From NCBI GenBank assembly GCA_022414725.1, contig CM039466.1:39416763-39480762 (forward strand): a stretch of 64,000 bases of DNA, read 5' to 3'. Position numbers and translations under genes: made by a program. How positions within the stretch are numbered: the stretch's first letter is position 1; the number at the start of each line of letters is the position of its first letter. Below, in pieces: positions 15,001 through 26,500 of the stretch. The notes under the pieces are model-generated. The model did no database searches, had not been told where the DNA came from, and saw only the letters and a list, made by a program, of their open reading frames with translations. Origin of the DNA: Microglena sp. YARC. Its lineage: Eukaryota; Chlorophyta; Chlorophyceae; Chlamydomonadales; Chlamydomonadaceae.

Positions 15001-18000
15001 GTACAGCACCAGTTGGTTGTACAGCATCTTAAGGCTGGTTGGTTGGTTGTACAGCATGGTTGTACAGCACCAGTTGGTTGTACAGCATCTTAAGGCTGGT
15101 TGGTTGGTTGTACAGCATGGTTGTACAGCACCAGTTGGTTGTACAGCATCTTAAGGCTGGTTGGTTGGTTGTACAGCATGGTTGTACAGCACCAGTTGGT
15201 TGTACAGCATCTTAAGGCTGGTTGGTTGGTTGTACAGCATGGTTGTACAGCACCAGTTGGTTGTACAGCATCTTAAGGCTGGTTGGTTGGTTGTACAGCA
15301 TGGTTGTACAGCACCAGTTGGTTGTACAGCATCTTAAGGCTGGTTGGTTGGTTGTACAGCATGGTTGTACAGCACCAGTTGGTTGTACAGCATCTTAAGG
15401 CTGGTTGGTTGGTTGTACAGCATGGTTGTACAGCACCAGTTGGTTGTACAGCATCTTAAGGCTGGTTGGTTGGTTGTACAGCATGGTTGTACAGCACCAG
15501 TTGGTTGTACAGCATCTTAAGGCTGGTTGGTTGGTTGTACAGCATGGTTGTACAGCACCAGTTGGTTGTACAGCATCTTAAGGCTGGTTGGTTGGTTGTA
15601 CAGCATGGTTGTACAGCACCAGTTGGTTGTACAGCATCTTAAGGCTGGTTGGTTGGTTGTACAGCATGGTTGTACAGCACCAGTTGGTTGTACAGCATCT
15701 TAAGGCTGGTTGGTTGGTTGTACAGCATGGTTGTACAGCACCAGTTGGTTGTACAGCATCTTAAGGCTGGTTGGTTGGTTGTACAGCATGGTTGTACAGC
15801 ACCAGTTGGTTGTACAGCATCTTAAGGCTGGTTGGTTGGTTGTACAGCATGGTTGTACAGCACCAGTTGGTTGTACAGCATCTTAAGGCTGGTTGGTTGG
15901 TTGTACAGCATGGTTGTACAGCACCAGTTGGTTGTACAGCATCTTAAGGCTGGTTGGTTGGTTGTACAGCATGGTTGTACAGCACCAGTTGGTTGTACAG
16001 CATCTTAAGGCTGGTTGGTTGGTTGTACAGCATGGTTGTACAGCACCAGTTGGTTGTACAGCATCTTAAGGCTGGTTGGTTGGTTGTACAGCATGGTTGT
16101 ACAGCACCAGTTGGTTGTACAGCATCTTAAGGCTGGTTGGTTGGTTGTACAGCATGGTTGTACAGCACCAGTTGGTTGTACAGCATCTTAAGGCTGGTTG
16201 GTTGGTTGTACAGCATGGTTGTACAGCACCAGTTGGTTGTACAGCATCTTAAGGCTGGTTGGTTGGTTGTACAGCATGGTTGTACAGCACCAGTTGGTTG
16301 TACAGCATCTTAAGGCTGGTTGGTTGGTTGTACAGCATGGTTGTACAGCACCAGTTGGTTGTACAGCATCTTAAGGCTGGTTGGTTGGTTGTACAGCATG
16401 GTTGTACAGCACCAGTTGGTTGTACAGCATCTTAAGGCTGGTTGGTTGGTTGTACAGCATGGTTGTACAGCACCAGTTGGTTGTACAGCATCTTAAGGCT
16501 GGTTGGTTGGTTGTACAGCATGGTTGTACAGCACCAGTTGGTTGTACAGCATCTTAAGGCTGGTTGGTTGGTTGTACAGCATGGTTGTACAGCACCAGTT
16601 GGTTGTACAGCATCTTAAGGCTGGTTGGTTGGTTGTACAGCATGGTTGTACAGCACCAGTTGGTTGTACAGCATCTTAAGGCTGGTTGGTTGGTTGTACA
16701 GCATGGTTGTACAGCACCAGTTGGTTGTACAGCATCTTAAGGCTGGTTGGTTGGTTGTACAGCATGGTTGTACAGCACCAGTTGGTTGTACAGCATCTTA
16801 AGGCTGGTTGGTTGGTTGTACAGCATGGTTGTACAGCACCAGTTGGTTGTACAGCATCTTAAGGCTGGTTGGTTGGTTGTACAGCATGGTTGTACAGCAC
16901 CAGTTGGTTGTACAGCATCTTAAGGCTGGTTGGTTGGTTGTACAGCATGGTTGTACAGCACCAGTTGGTTGTACAGCATCTTAAGGCTGGTTGGTTGGTT
17001 GTACAGCATGGTTGTACAGCACCAGTTGGTTGTACAGCATCTTAAGGCTGGTTGGTTGGTTGTACAGCATGGTTGTACAGCACCAGTTGGTTGTACAGCA
17101 TCTTAAGGCTGGTTGGTTGGTTGTACAGCATGGTTGTACAGCACCAGTTGGTTGTACAGCATCTTAAGGCTGGTTGGTTGGTTGTACAGCATGGTTGTAC
17201 AGCACCAGTTGGTTGTACAGCATCTTAAGGCTGGTTGGTTGGTTGTACAGCATGGTTGTACAGCACCAGTTGGTTGTACAGCATCTTAAGGCTGGTTGGT
17301 TGGTTGTACAGCATGGTTGTACAGCACCAGTTGGTTGTACAGCATCTTAAGGCTGGTTGGTTGGTTGTACAGCATGGTTGTACAGCACCAGTTGGTTGTA
17401 CAGCATCTTAAGGCTGGTTGGTTGGTTGTACAGCATGGTTGTACAGCACCAGTTGGTTGTACAGCATCTTAAGGCTGGTTGGTTGGTTGTACAGCATGGT
17501 TGTACAGCACCAGTTGGTTGTACAGCATCTTAAGGCTGGTTGGTTGGTTGTACAGCATGGTTGTACAGCACCAGTTGGTTGTACAGCATCTTAAGGCTGG
17601 TTGGTTGGTTGTACAGCATGGTTGTACAGCACCAGTTGGTTGTACAGCATCTTAAGGCTGGTTGGTTGGTTGTACAGCATGGTTGTACAGCACCAGTTGG
17701 TTGTACAGCATCTTAAGGCTGGTTGGTTGGTTGTACAGCATGGTTGTACAGCACCAGTTGGTTGTACAGCATCTTAAGGCTGGTTGGTTGGTTGTACAGC
17801 ATGGTTGTACAGCACCAGTTGGTTGTACAGCATCTTAAGGCTGGTTGGTTGGTTGTACAGCATGGTTGTACAGCACCAGTTGGTTGTACAGCATCTTAAG
17901 GCTGGTTGGTTGGTTGTACAGCATGGTTGTACAGCACCAGTTGGTTGTACAGCATCTTAAGGCTGGTTGGTTGGTTGTACAGCATGGTTGTACAGCACCA

Positions 18001-20020
18001 GTTGGTTGTACAGCATCTTAAGGCTGGTTGGTTGGTTGTACAGCATGGTTGTACAGCACCAGTTGGTTGTACAGCATCTTAAGGCTGGTTGGTTGGTTGT
18101 ACAGCATGGTTGTACAGCACCAGTTGGTTGTACAGCATCTTAAGGCTGGTTGGTTGGTTGTACAGCATGGTTGTACAGCACCAGTTGGTTGTACAGCATC
18201 TTAAGGCTGGTTGGTTGGTTGTACAGCATGGTTGTACAGCACCAGTTGGTTGTACAGCATCTTAAGGCTGGTTGGTTGGTTGTACAGCATGGTTGTACAG
18301 CACCAGTTGGTTGTACAGCATCTTAAGGCTGGTTGGTTGGTTGTACAGCATGGTTGTACAGCACCAGTTGGTTGTACAGCATCTTAAGGCTGGTTGGTTG
18401 GTTGTACAGCATGGTTGTACAGCACCAGTTGGTTGTACAGCATCTTAAGGCTGGTTGGTTGGTTGTACAGCATGGTTGTACAGCACCAGTTTGGTTGTAC
18501 AGCATCTTAAGGCTGGTTGGTTGGTTGTACAGCATGGTTGTACAGCACCAGTTGGTTGTACAGCATCTTAAGGCTGGTTGGTTGGTTGTACAGCATGGTT
18601 GTACAGCACCAGTTGGTTGTACAGCATCTTAAGGCTGGTTGGTTGGTTGTACAGCATGGTTGTACAGCACCAGTTGGTTGTACAGCATCTTAAGGCTGGT
18701 TGGTTGGTTGTACAGCATGGTTGTACAGCACCAGTTGGTTGTACAGCATCTTAAGGCTGGTTGGTTGGTTGTACAGCATGGTTGTACAGCACCAGTTGGT
18801 TGTACAGCATCTTAAGGCTGGTTGGTTGGTTGTACAGCATGGTTGTACAGCACCAGTTGGTTGTACAGCATCTTAAGGCTGGTTGGTTGGTTGTACAGCA
18901 TGGTTGTACAGCACCAGTTGGTTGTACAGCATCTTAAGGCTGGTTGGTTGGTTGTACAGCATGGTTGTACAGCACCAGTTGGTTGTACAGCATCTTAAGG
19001 CTGGTTGGTTGGTTGTACAGCATGGTTGTACAGCACCAGTTGGTTGTACAGCATCTTAAGGCTGGTTGGTTGGTTGTACAGCATGGTTGTACAGCACCAG
19101 TTGGTTGTACAGCATCTTAAGGCTGGTTGGTTGGTTGTACAGCATGGTTGTACAGCACCAGTTGGTTGTACAGCATCTTAAGGCTGGTTGGTTGGTTGTA
19201 CAGCATGGTTGTACAGCACCAGTTGGTTGTACAGCATCTTAAGGCTGGTTGGTTGGTTGTACAGCATGGTTGTACAGCACCAGTTGGTTGTACAGCATCT
19301 TAAGGCTGGTTGGTTGGTTGTACAGCATGGTTGTACAGCACCAGTTGGTTGTACAGCATCTTAAGGCTGGTTGGTTGGTTGTACAGCATGGTTGTACAGC
19401 ACCAGTTGGTTGTACAGCATCTTAAGGCTGGTTGGTTGGTTGTACAGCATGGTTGTACAGCACCAGTTGGTTGTACAGCATCTTAAGGCTGGTTGGTTGG
19501 TTGTACAGCATGGTTGTACAGCACCAGTTGGTTGTACAGCATCTTAAGGCTGGTTGGTTGGTTGTACAGCATGGTTGTACAGCACCAGTTGGTTGTACAG
19601 CATCTTAAGGCTGGTTGGTTGGTTGTACAGCATGGTTGTACAGCACCAGTTGGTTGTACAGCATCTTAAGGCTGGTTGGTTGGTTGTACAGCATGGTTGT
19701 ACAGCACCAGTTGGTTGTACAGCATCTTAAGGCTGGTTGGTTGGTTGTACAGCATGGTTGTACAGCACCAGTTGGTTGTACAGCATCTTAAGGCTGGTTG
19801 GTTGGTTGTACAGCATGGTTGTACAGCACCAGTTGGTTGTACAGCATCTTAAGGCTGGTTGGTTGGTTGTACAGCATGGTTGTACAGCACCAGTTGGTTG
19901 TACAGCATCTTAAGGCTGGTTGGTTGGTTGTACAGCATGGTTGTACAGCACCAGTTGGTTGTACAGCATCTTAAGGCTGGTTGGTTGGTTGTACAGCATG
20001 GTTGTACAGCACCAGTTGGT
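1..20020. repeat. 61-bp satellite array, homogeneous part
   Basis: The sequence repeats with a period of exactly 61 bp, about 328 monomers, and continues off the left edge. Each monomer has three TTGTACAGCA-type boxes, a CATCTTAAGGCT segment and a GGCTGGTTGGTTGG segment. I saw no variant before about position 18490, where one extra T lies in CAGTTTGG; the array then returns to consensus until about 20020. Because 61 is not a multiple of three, no frame stays open, and I see no gene. On the transporter's sense strand this would lie downstream of the last visible exon. Such identity implies recent amplification, efficient homogenisation, or assembler copying of one consensus. Confidence 0.97.
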
Positions 20021-23000
20021 TGGTTGTACAGCATCTTAAGGCTGGTTGGTTGGTTGTACAGCATGGTTGTACAGCACAGTTGGTTGTACAGCATCTTAAG
20101 GCTGGTTGGTTGGTTGTACAGCACCAGTGGTTGTACAGCATTGGTTGTACAGCATCTTAAGGCTGGTTGGTTGGTTGTACAGCATGGTTGTACAGCACAG
20201 TTGGTTGTACAGCATCTTAAGGCTGGTTGGTTGGTTGTACAGCATGGTTTGTACAGCACCAGTTGGTTGTACAGCATCTTAAGGCTGCTTGGTTGGTTGT
20301 ACAGCATGGTTGTACAGCACGCAGTTGGTTGTACAGGCATCTTAAAGGCTGGTTGGTTGGTTGTACAGCATGGTTGTACAGCACCAGTTGGTTGTACAGC
20401 ATCTTAAGGCTGGTTGGTTGGTTTGTGGTTGGTACAGCATGGTTGGTACAGCACCAGTTGGTTGTACAGCATCTTAAGGCTGGTTGGTTGGTTGTACAGC
20501 ATGGTTGTACAGCACCAGTTGGTTGTACAGCATCTTAAGGCTGGTTGGTTGGTTGTACAGCATGGTTGTACAGCACCAGTTGGTTGTACAGCATCTTAAG
20601 GCTGGTTGTTGGTTGTACAGCATGGTTGTACAGCACCAGTTGGTTGTACAGCATCTTTAAGGCTGGTTGGTTGGTTGTACAGCATGGTTGTACAGCACAG
20701 TTGGTTGTACAGCATCTTAAGGCTGGTTGGTTGGTTGTACAGCATGGTTGTACAGCACCAGTTGGTTGTACAGCATCTTAAGGCTGGTTGGTTGGTTGTA
20801 CAGCATGGTTGTACAGCACCAGTTGGTTGTACAGCATCTTAAGGCTGGTTGGTTGGTTGTACAGCATGGTTGTACAGCACCAGTTGGTTGTACAGCATCT
20901 TAAGGCTGGTTGGTTGGTTGTACAGCATGGTTGTACAGCACCAGTTGGTTGTACAGCATCTTAAGGCTGGTTGGTTGGTTGTACAGCATGGTTGTACAGC
21001 ACCCGTTGGTTGTACAGCATCTTAAGGCTGGTTGGTTGGTTGTACAGCATGGTTGTACAGCACCAGTTGGTTGTACAGCATCTTAAGGCTGGTTGGTTGG
21101 TTGTACAGCATGGTTGTACAGCACCAGTTGGTTGTACAGCATCTTAAGGCTGGTTGGTTGGGTGGTTACAGCATTTAAGGTTTGTACAGCACCAGTTGGT
21201 TGTACAGCAATCTTAAGGCTGGTTGGTTGGTTGTACCATGGTTGTACAGCACCAGTTGGTTGTACAGCATCTTAAGGCTGGTTGGTTGGTTGTAAGCAGC
21301 ATGGTTGTACAGTTGTTGTACAGCATGGTTGTTAGCAAGTTGGTTGTACAGCATACTTACAGGACTGGTTGGTTGGGGTTGTATCAGCAAATGGTTGTAG
21401 CAGCACAAGGTTGGTTGTAGCATGGTTGTACAGCCCAGTTGGTTGGTATCTTATAGTGCTGGTTGGTTGGTTTGTACAGCATGGTTGTACAGGTTTTACA
21501 TTGTGGTTGTACAGCAATGACAGTTTAAGGCTGGTTGGTTGGTTGTACAGCATGGTTGTACAGCACCCAGTGGTTTTGGACAGACATTAGGTTGTATCAG
21601 CATTTAAGGCTGGTTGGTTGGTTGTACAGCATGGTTGTAGTTGGTTGTACAGATCTTAAGGCTGGTTGGTTATGACACCAGTGTATGGTTTGTACAGCAT
21701 CTTAAGGCTGGTTGGTTGGTTGTACAGCATGGTTTGTACAGCACCAGTTCAGCATTTTAAGAGCTTGTTGGTTGGTTGTACAGCAATCTTAAGGCTGGTT
21801 GTTGGTGGTTGGTGTTGGTACGAGCATTGGTACAGCACGAGTTTGTAGTTGTACAAGCAGTGGTTAATAGGGCTGGTTGGTTGGTTGTAAAGCTGGTGTA
21901 CAGCACAGTTAGGTCTGTGACGGTAATCTTAAGCTGTGGTTGGTTGTATAGCTGGGTTGTACCAGCACGAGTTGTGTTGTAGCAGAATCTTTACAGGCTG
22001 GTTGGTTGGTTGTATGCATGGTTGTACAGCAAGTTGGTTGTGACAGATTTAAGGCTGGTTTGGTATGGTTGTACAGCATGGTTGTCAACACAGGGCTGTA
22101 CAGCATCTTAAGGCTGGTTTGGTTGTTTACGCATGGTTGTACAGCACAGTGGTTGTACCATCTTAAGGCTTTGTTGGTTGTAGCAGGTTTGTACGCAAAC
22201 AGTTAATTTGTACGCTGCTTAAGGTGGTTTGGTTGGTTGTACAGGATGTTGTACAGCACCAAGTTGGGTTTGTTAAGTCTTTAATGGCTGGTTTGGTTGT
22301 TAGCATGGTTGTACGCACCAGTTGGTTTTGTACAGAATCTTTAGTGGCTGTTAGGTTGTTGATAAAGCATGGTTGTACAGCAAGTTTGGTTGTACGCATT
22401 TGGGTTTTGGATTGTAAGCATGGTTGTACAGACAGTTGTTGTACAGCATCTAAGGCTGGTTGGTTGGTTGTACAGCATGGCTTGTCACCAGCACCAGTTT
22501 TGGTTGTACAGCAATCTTAAGGCTGGTTTGGTTTGTATCAGCTGGTGATTGTACGCACCGTTGGTTGTAAGCTTTAAAGGCTTGGTTGGCTCTGGTTGTA
22601 CAAGCATAGGTTGTACACACCAGTTGTTGTACCGCATCGTTAAGGTGGTTGGTTGGATTTGACAGATGGTTGTACGCAACAGTTGGTTGTACACATCTTA
22701 AGTGGTGGTTGGTGGTACAGCATGGTTGTACAGCACAGTTGTATGTACAGCATTAAGGATTGGTTGGAGGTTGTACAGCTGGTTGATAACAGTAATTGTT
22801 GGTAAGCAATTTAGGTGGTTGGTTGGTGTATAGCAAATGGTTGTGAGACAGGGACCATTGGTTTGTAGAAGCTCTTTAAGTTGGTTGGTATTGGTTGTAC
22901 AGAGGTTGTCAGCACTTGTTGGTTGTTAGCGGAGCATTCTTCAGTGGTTGGGTTGGTTGTAGAGCATGGTGGTACGCGAGAGCAGTTGTGTGGTTAGTCG

Positions 23001-25500
23001 GCGTTGAGGATGTTTATAGGCTGGTTGTGTGCTGTGGGTCATGGTTGCACAAGATTGGTTGTCATTTAAGGCTGGTTTGTGTAACGACTAGGCTATACAT
23101 GCAGCGCAGTTGGTTGTCGCATCATTTAAGGTGGTTGGTTGAGTCCAACAGATGGATTGTTCTGGCAGGCACCTGGTGGTACATTGAGCGGTTTGGTTGA
23201 GTTGTACAGCATGCATCGTTGTGCAGCCGATGGTGTGTCATGTGGTTGGTAATGTGAACTGTTGTACGTCAGTGGCTTGGTGTTGCGGTAATGGTGGTAG
23301 CAGGTTTGTGGTTGTCAGATGGTGTGTATCAAGTGATGGTATGTAGTTATGGTTTGGTTGTGTACAAAGTGTGATATGTGACAGTTTGCTGTGGGGGGGT
23401 AAATGTAGGCTGTTGGAGGGGGGATGTGTTCCGGTGTGATTGTCACATGGTGTAGGTCAGTTGTGTTGATTGCGGTTGACGGGTTTTGGGTTAAGATGGT
23501 ACAGGTGTTTCTCACCAGTTGGTTGTACAGTCTTAGAAGGCTGGGTTGGGGTTGGTTGTTACAACACAACCCACACACACAACAACACGCAAATTTGGTA
23601 TACATTGTTTGTGGTTTGGTGTATGTATCGGTGGGGTGGGTTTAATTTAAGGGCTGGTGTGATGGTGGTGTGTGCTTTGTGGACGTTTAGTTAACCATTG
23701 TGGCTGTCCAGCACCTTGGTTGTAAGTTGGCGCCGTTGTTGTTAAAAGAACAGGAAAAAAAATACATATAAAAAAATAAGTGTTTAAAATTGAAAGAAGA
23801 ATGCAAAAAAAACAAAAAAAAGAAAAAAAGAGAAGAAGATAATAGAGATTGGTACAGTTGGAATTGGTTGTGGTGGTTGGTTTTTGGTGAGGCAGAGCAT
23901 TGGGTTTGTGTACAGCACAGTTGGTTGTTGTACGATGGTAAGCATTGTTGTTGGTGGTTGGTACAGCGATAAATGTTGTAGAACGGAGAACCGAGTTTGG
24001 TTGTACAGTCAAGTTGTGCTGGTTGGTTGGGTTGTACTACAGACATCTTCGTGTTGTTGGTTTATGTTTTAAGAAGTTGTTGTGATCTTGGCTTGGTTGG
24101 TTGGTTGTAGTGGTTGTAAAGCCCAGTTTGGTTGTGTTGTTGTTGTACGACATCTTTGTTGTAAGGTGGTATGGTTGGTTGGTGTTACTGGTTGTTGTGC
24201 AGCAAGGTTGGGTTGTAGCATCTTTAAATTGTGATGATGTTGGTGTTGGTTTGTGTCAGATAGGGTGTAGCACTCGAGTTGTGGTTGTCGGCTTTTGTGA
24301 TGGTGATGTGAGTGGTGTGGTGACAAGCAGTGGTTGTAAGCACCAGTGGTGTACGATTTAAGGGGTGGTGTTTGTAGGGTATTGTAGTTGTTTGTGATTA
24401 GTGGTGTTGTACAGCAAGCAAGTGTTGGTGTGTAGTGGTTGTAAGTTAGGGTCTTGGGTTGGTTGTAAGCGAATCGTGTTGTAGTTGTAGTTGTTTTGTA
24501 GCACCAGTTGGGTGTCAGACCATTTGAAGATTTGGTTGGTTGTACAGCATGGTTGTAAGCAAGTTGGTTGTGAACAGTTGTTGTTGTTGGTGTAGAGTTG
24601 GTTTAGATTTGGGGGTGTTGTAGAGGTGGTTGTATTAGTGGTGTTGTTTTGTGGTTGTAGAGTTTGATTTAGTGGTTGTTGTGTAGAGTTCGATGGTTGT
24701 ATAGTAGGTGTTGTTGGTTTTGGTTGTAGAGTGTGTAGATCTTGGTGGTGGTTGGTTGTTCATGGTTGAAGATTGTTGTAATAAAGGGTGGTTTTTTTTT
24801 CGGGTTAATGGAGTTGGTGTAGTGGTTGTTGTTTAAGTGGTTGTACGCATTTGGTGTAAGCAATTTAGGGTGTTGTGTATGTTGAGATTGTTGTAAATTA
24901 GGGTTTTTTGTGGTTGTAGATGTTAGTTTAGTGGTGGTTGGTTGAAGGCTTTAGAGTTTTGATTGTGGTGTTGTGGCAAATGTTGAGTTGTTGTAGATTT
25001 TGCGTGTGTTGTGATGGTTGTAGAAAATTGGTTTCATTTGGTCGGTGGTTGTGTAGCTGTTTACAGTTGTGTAGCTTGGTGGTTGGTTGGTGTTTGTTAG
25101 TGGTGTAGATTTAGGTGTTGTTGGTCTATGTAGATGGTTGGTAGAATGGTTGTAAACGATTAGGTGGTTGGTTGGTGTAGTGTTGAATTGTTGTAATGAA
25201 TTTGGCTGGTGTGTGGTTTTAAAGGATGTGTTGATGTTTAATTCTTAGGTGGTTGTGTAGTGTTAAGAGTGGTGTGTTTGGGGTGGTTTGGTTAGGTTGT
25301 AGGATGGTTTAGTTACGTGTGGTTTTGTGGGTGGTTGGGTTGGTTGTACAGCATGGTTGTACAGCACCAGGTTGGTGTGTACAGTCAAGGCGTTTGGTTG
25401 TTTGTACAGCATTCGGTGTCTACAGACCAAGTTGGGGTTGTCGCAATTTAAGGCTGGTTGGTTGTTGTACAGCATGGTTGTACAGCACCAGTTTGGTTGT
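20021..25500. repeat. 61-bp satellite array, degenerate part
   Basis: The same 61-bp monomer continues with increasing single-base insertions, deletions and a few larger changes: an extra GGTT near 20023, lost bases from 20070 on. From about 21150 most monomers are damaged. Between about 22700 and 25250 only GTTGTA/GGTTGG-rich remnants remain. Near-consensus pieces reappear at 25338-25372 and 25465-25499, against the gap. Short open stretches here are read-throughs of repeat remnants. Real divergence at an array edge or low-quality consensus near a contig end could both explain this; the indel-dominated damage favours the second. Confidence 0.85.
23745..23855. other. A-rich patch inside degenerate satellite
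   Basis: About 110 bp of A-rich sequence (runs of A with G and T, little C) interrupts the GT-rich satellite remnants. It matches neither satellite monomer. It could be a small insertion, a poly(A)-bearing retro-fragment or a sequencing artefact. Confidence 0.5.
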
Positions 25501-26500
25501 NNNNNNNNNNNNNNNNNNNNNNNNNNNNNNNNNNNNNNNNNNNNNNNNNNNNNNNNNNNNNNNNNNNNNNNNNNNNNNNNNNNNNNNNNNNNNNNNNNNN
25601 NNNNNNNNNNNNNNNNNNNNNNNNNNNNNNNNNNNNNNNNNNNNNNNNNNNNNNNNNNNNNNNNNNNNNNNNNNNNNNNNNNNNNNNNNNNNNNNNNNNN
25701 NNNNNNNNNNNNNNNNNNNNNNNNNNNNNNNNNNNNNNNNNNNNNNNNNNNNNNNNNNNNNNNNNNNNNNNNNNNNNNNNNNNNNNNNNNNNNNNNNNNN
25801 NNNNNNNNNNNNNNNNNNNNNNNNNNNNNNNNNNNNNNNNNNNNNNNNNNNNNNNNNNNNNNNNNNNNNNNNNNNNNNNNNNNNNNNNNNNNNNNNNNNN
25901 NNNNNNNNNNNNNNNNNNNNNNNNNNNNNNNNNNNNNNNNNNNNNNNNNNNNNNNNNNNNNNNNNNNNNNNNNNNNNNNNNNNNNNNNNNNNNNNNNNNN
26001 NNNNNNNNNNNNNNNNNNNNNNNNNNNNNNNNNNNNNNNNNNNNNNNNNNNNNNNNNNNNNNNNNNNNNNNNNNNNNNNNNNNNNNNNNNNNNNNNNNNN
26101 NNNNNNNNNNNNNNNNNNNNNNNNNNNNNNNNNNNNNNNNNNNNNNNNNNNNNNNNNNNNNNNNNNNNNNNNNNNNNNNNNNNNNNNNNNNNNNNNNNNN
26201 NNNNNNNNNNNNNNNNNNNNNNNNNNNNNNNNNNNNNNNNNNNNNNNNNNNNNNNNNNNNNNNNNNNNNNNNNNNNNNNNNNNNNNNNNNNNNNNNNNNN
26301 NNNNNNNNNNNNNNNNNNNNNNNNNNNNNNNNNNNNNNNNNNNNNNNNNNNNNNNNNNNNNNNNNNNNNNNNNNNNNNNNNNNNNNNNNNNNNNNNNNNN
26401 NNNNNNNNNNNNNNNNNNNNNNNNNNNNNNNNNNNNNNNNNNNNNNNNNNNNNNNNNNNNNNNNNNNNNNNNNNNNNNNNNNNNNNNNNNNNNNNNNNNN
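25501..26500. other. Assembly gap, 1000 N
   Basis: Exactly 1000 N, a round number typical of a placeholder scaffold gap. The 61-bp satellite ends on its left and the unrelated 36-bp satellite starts on its right. The junction between the arrays and their true lengths are therefore unknown. Confidence 0.99.

Noticed and set aside
18323..22700. Short open frames rich in VVQHGCTA or CCTTNQPAL repeats
   Set aside because: Read-through of damaged 61-bp satellite monomers; they appear only where an indel shifts the frame.
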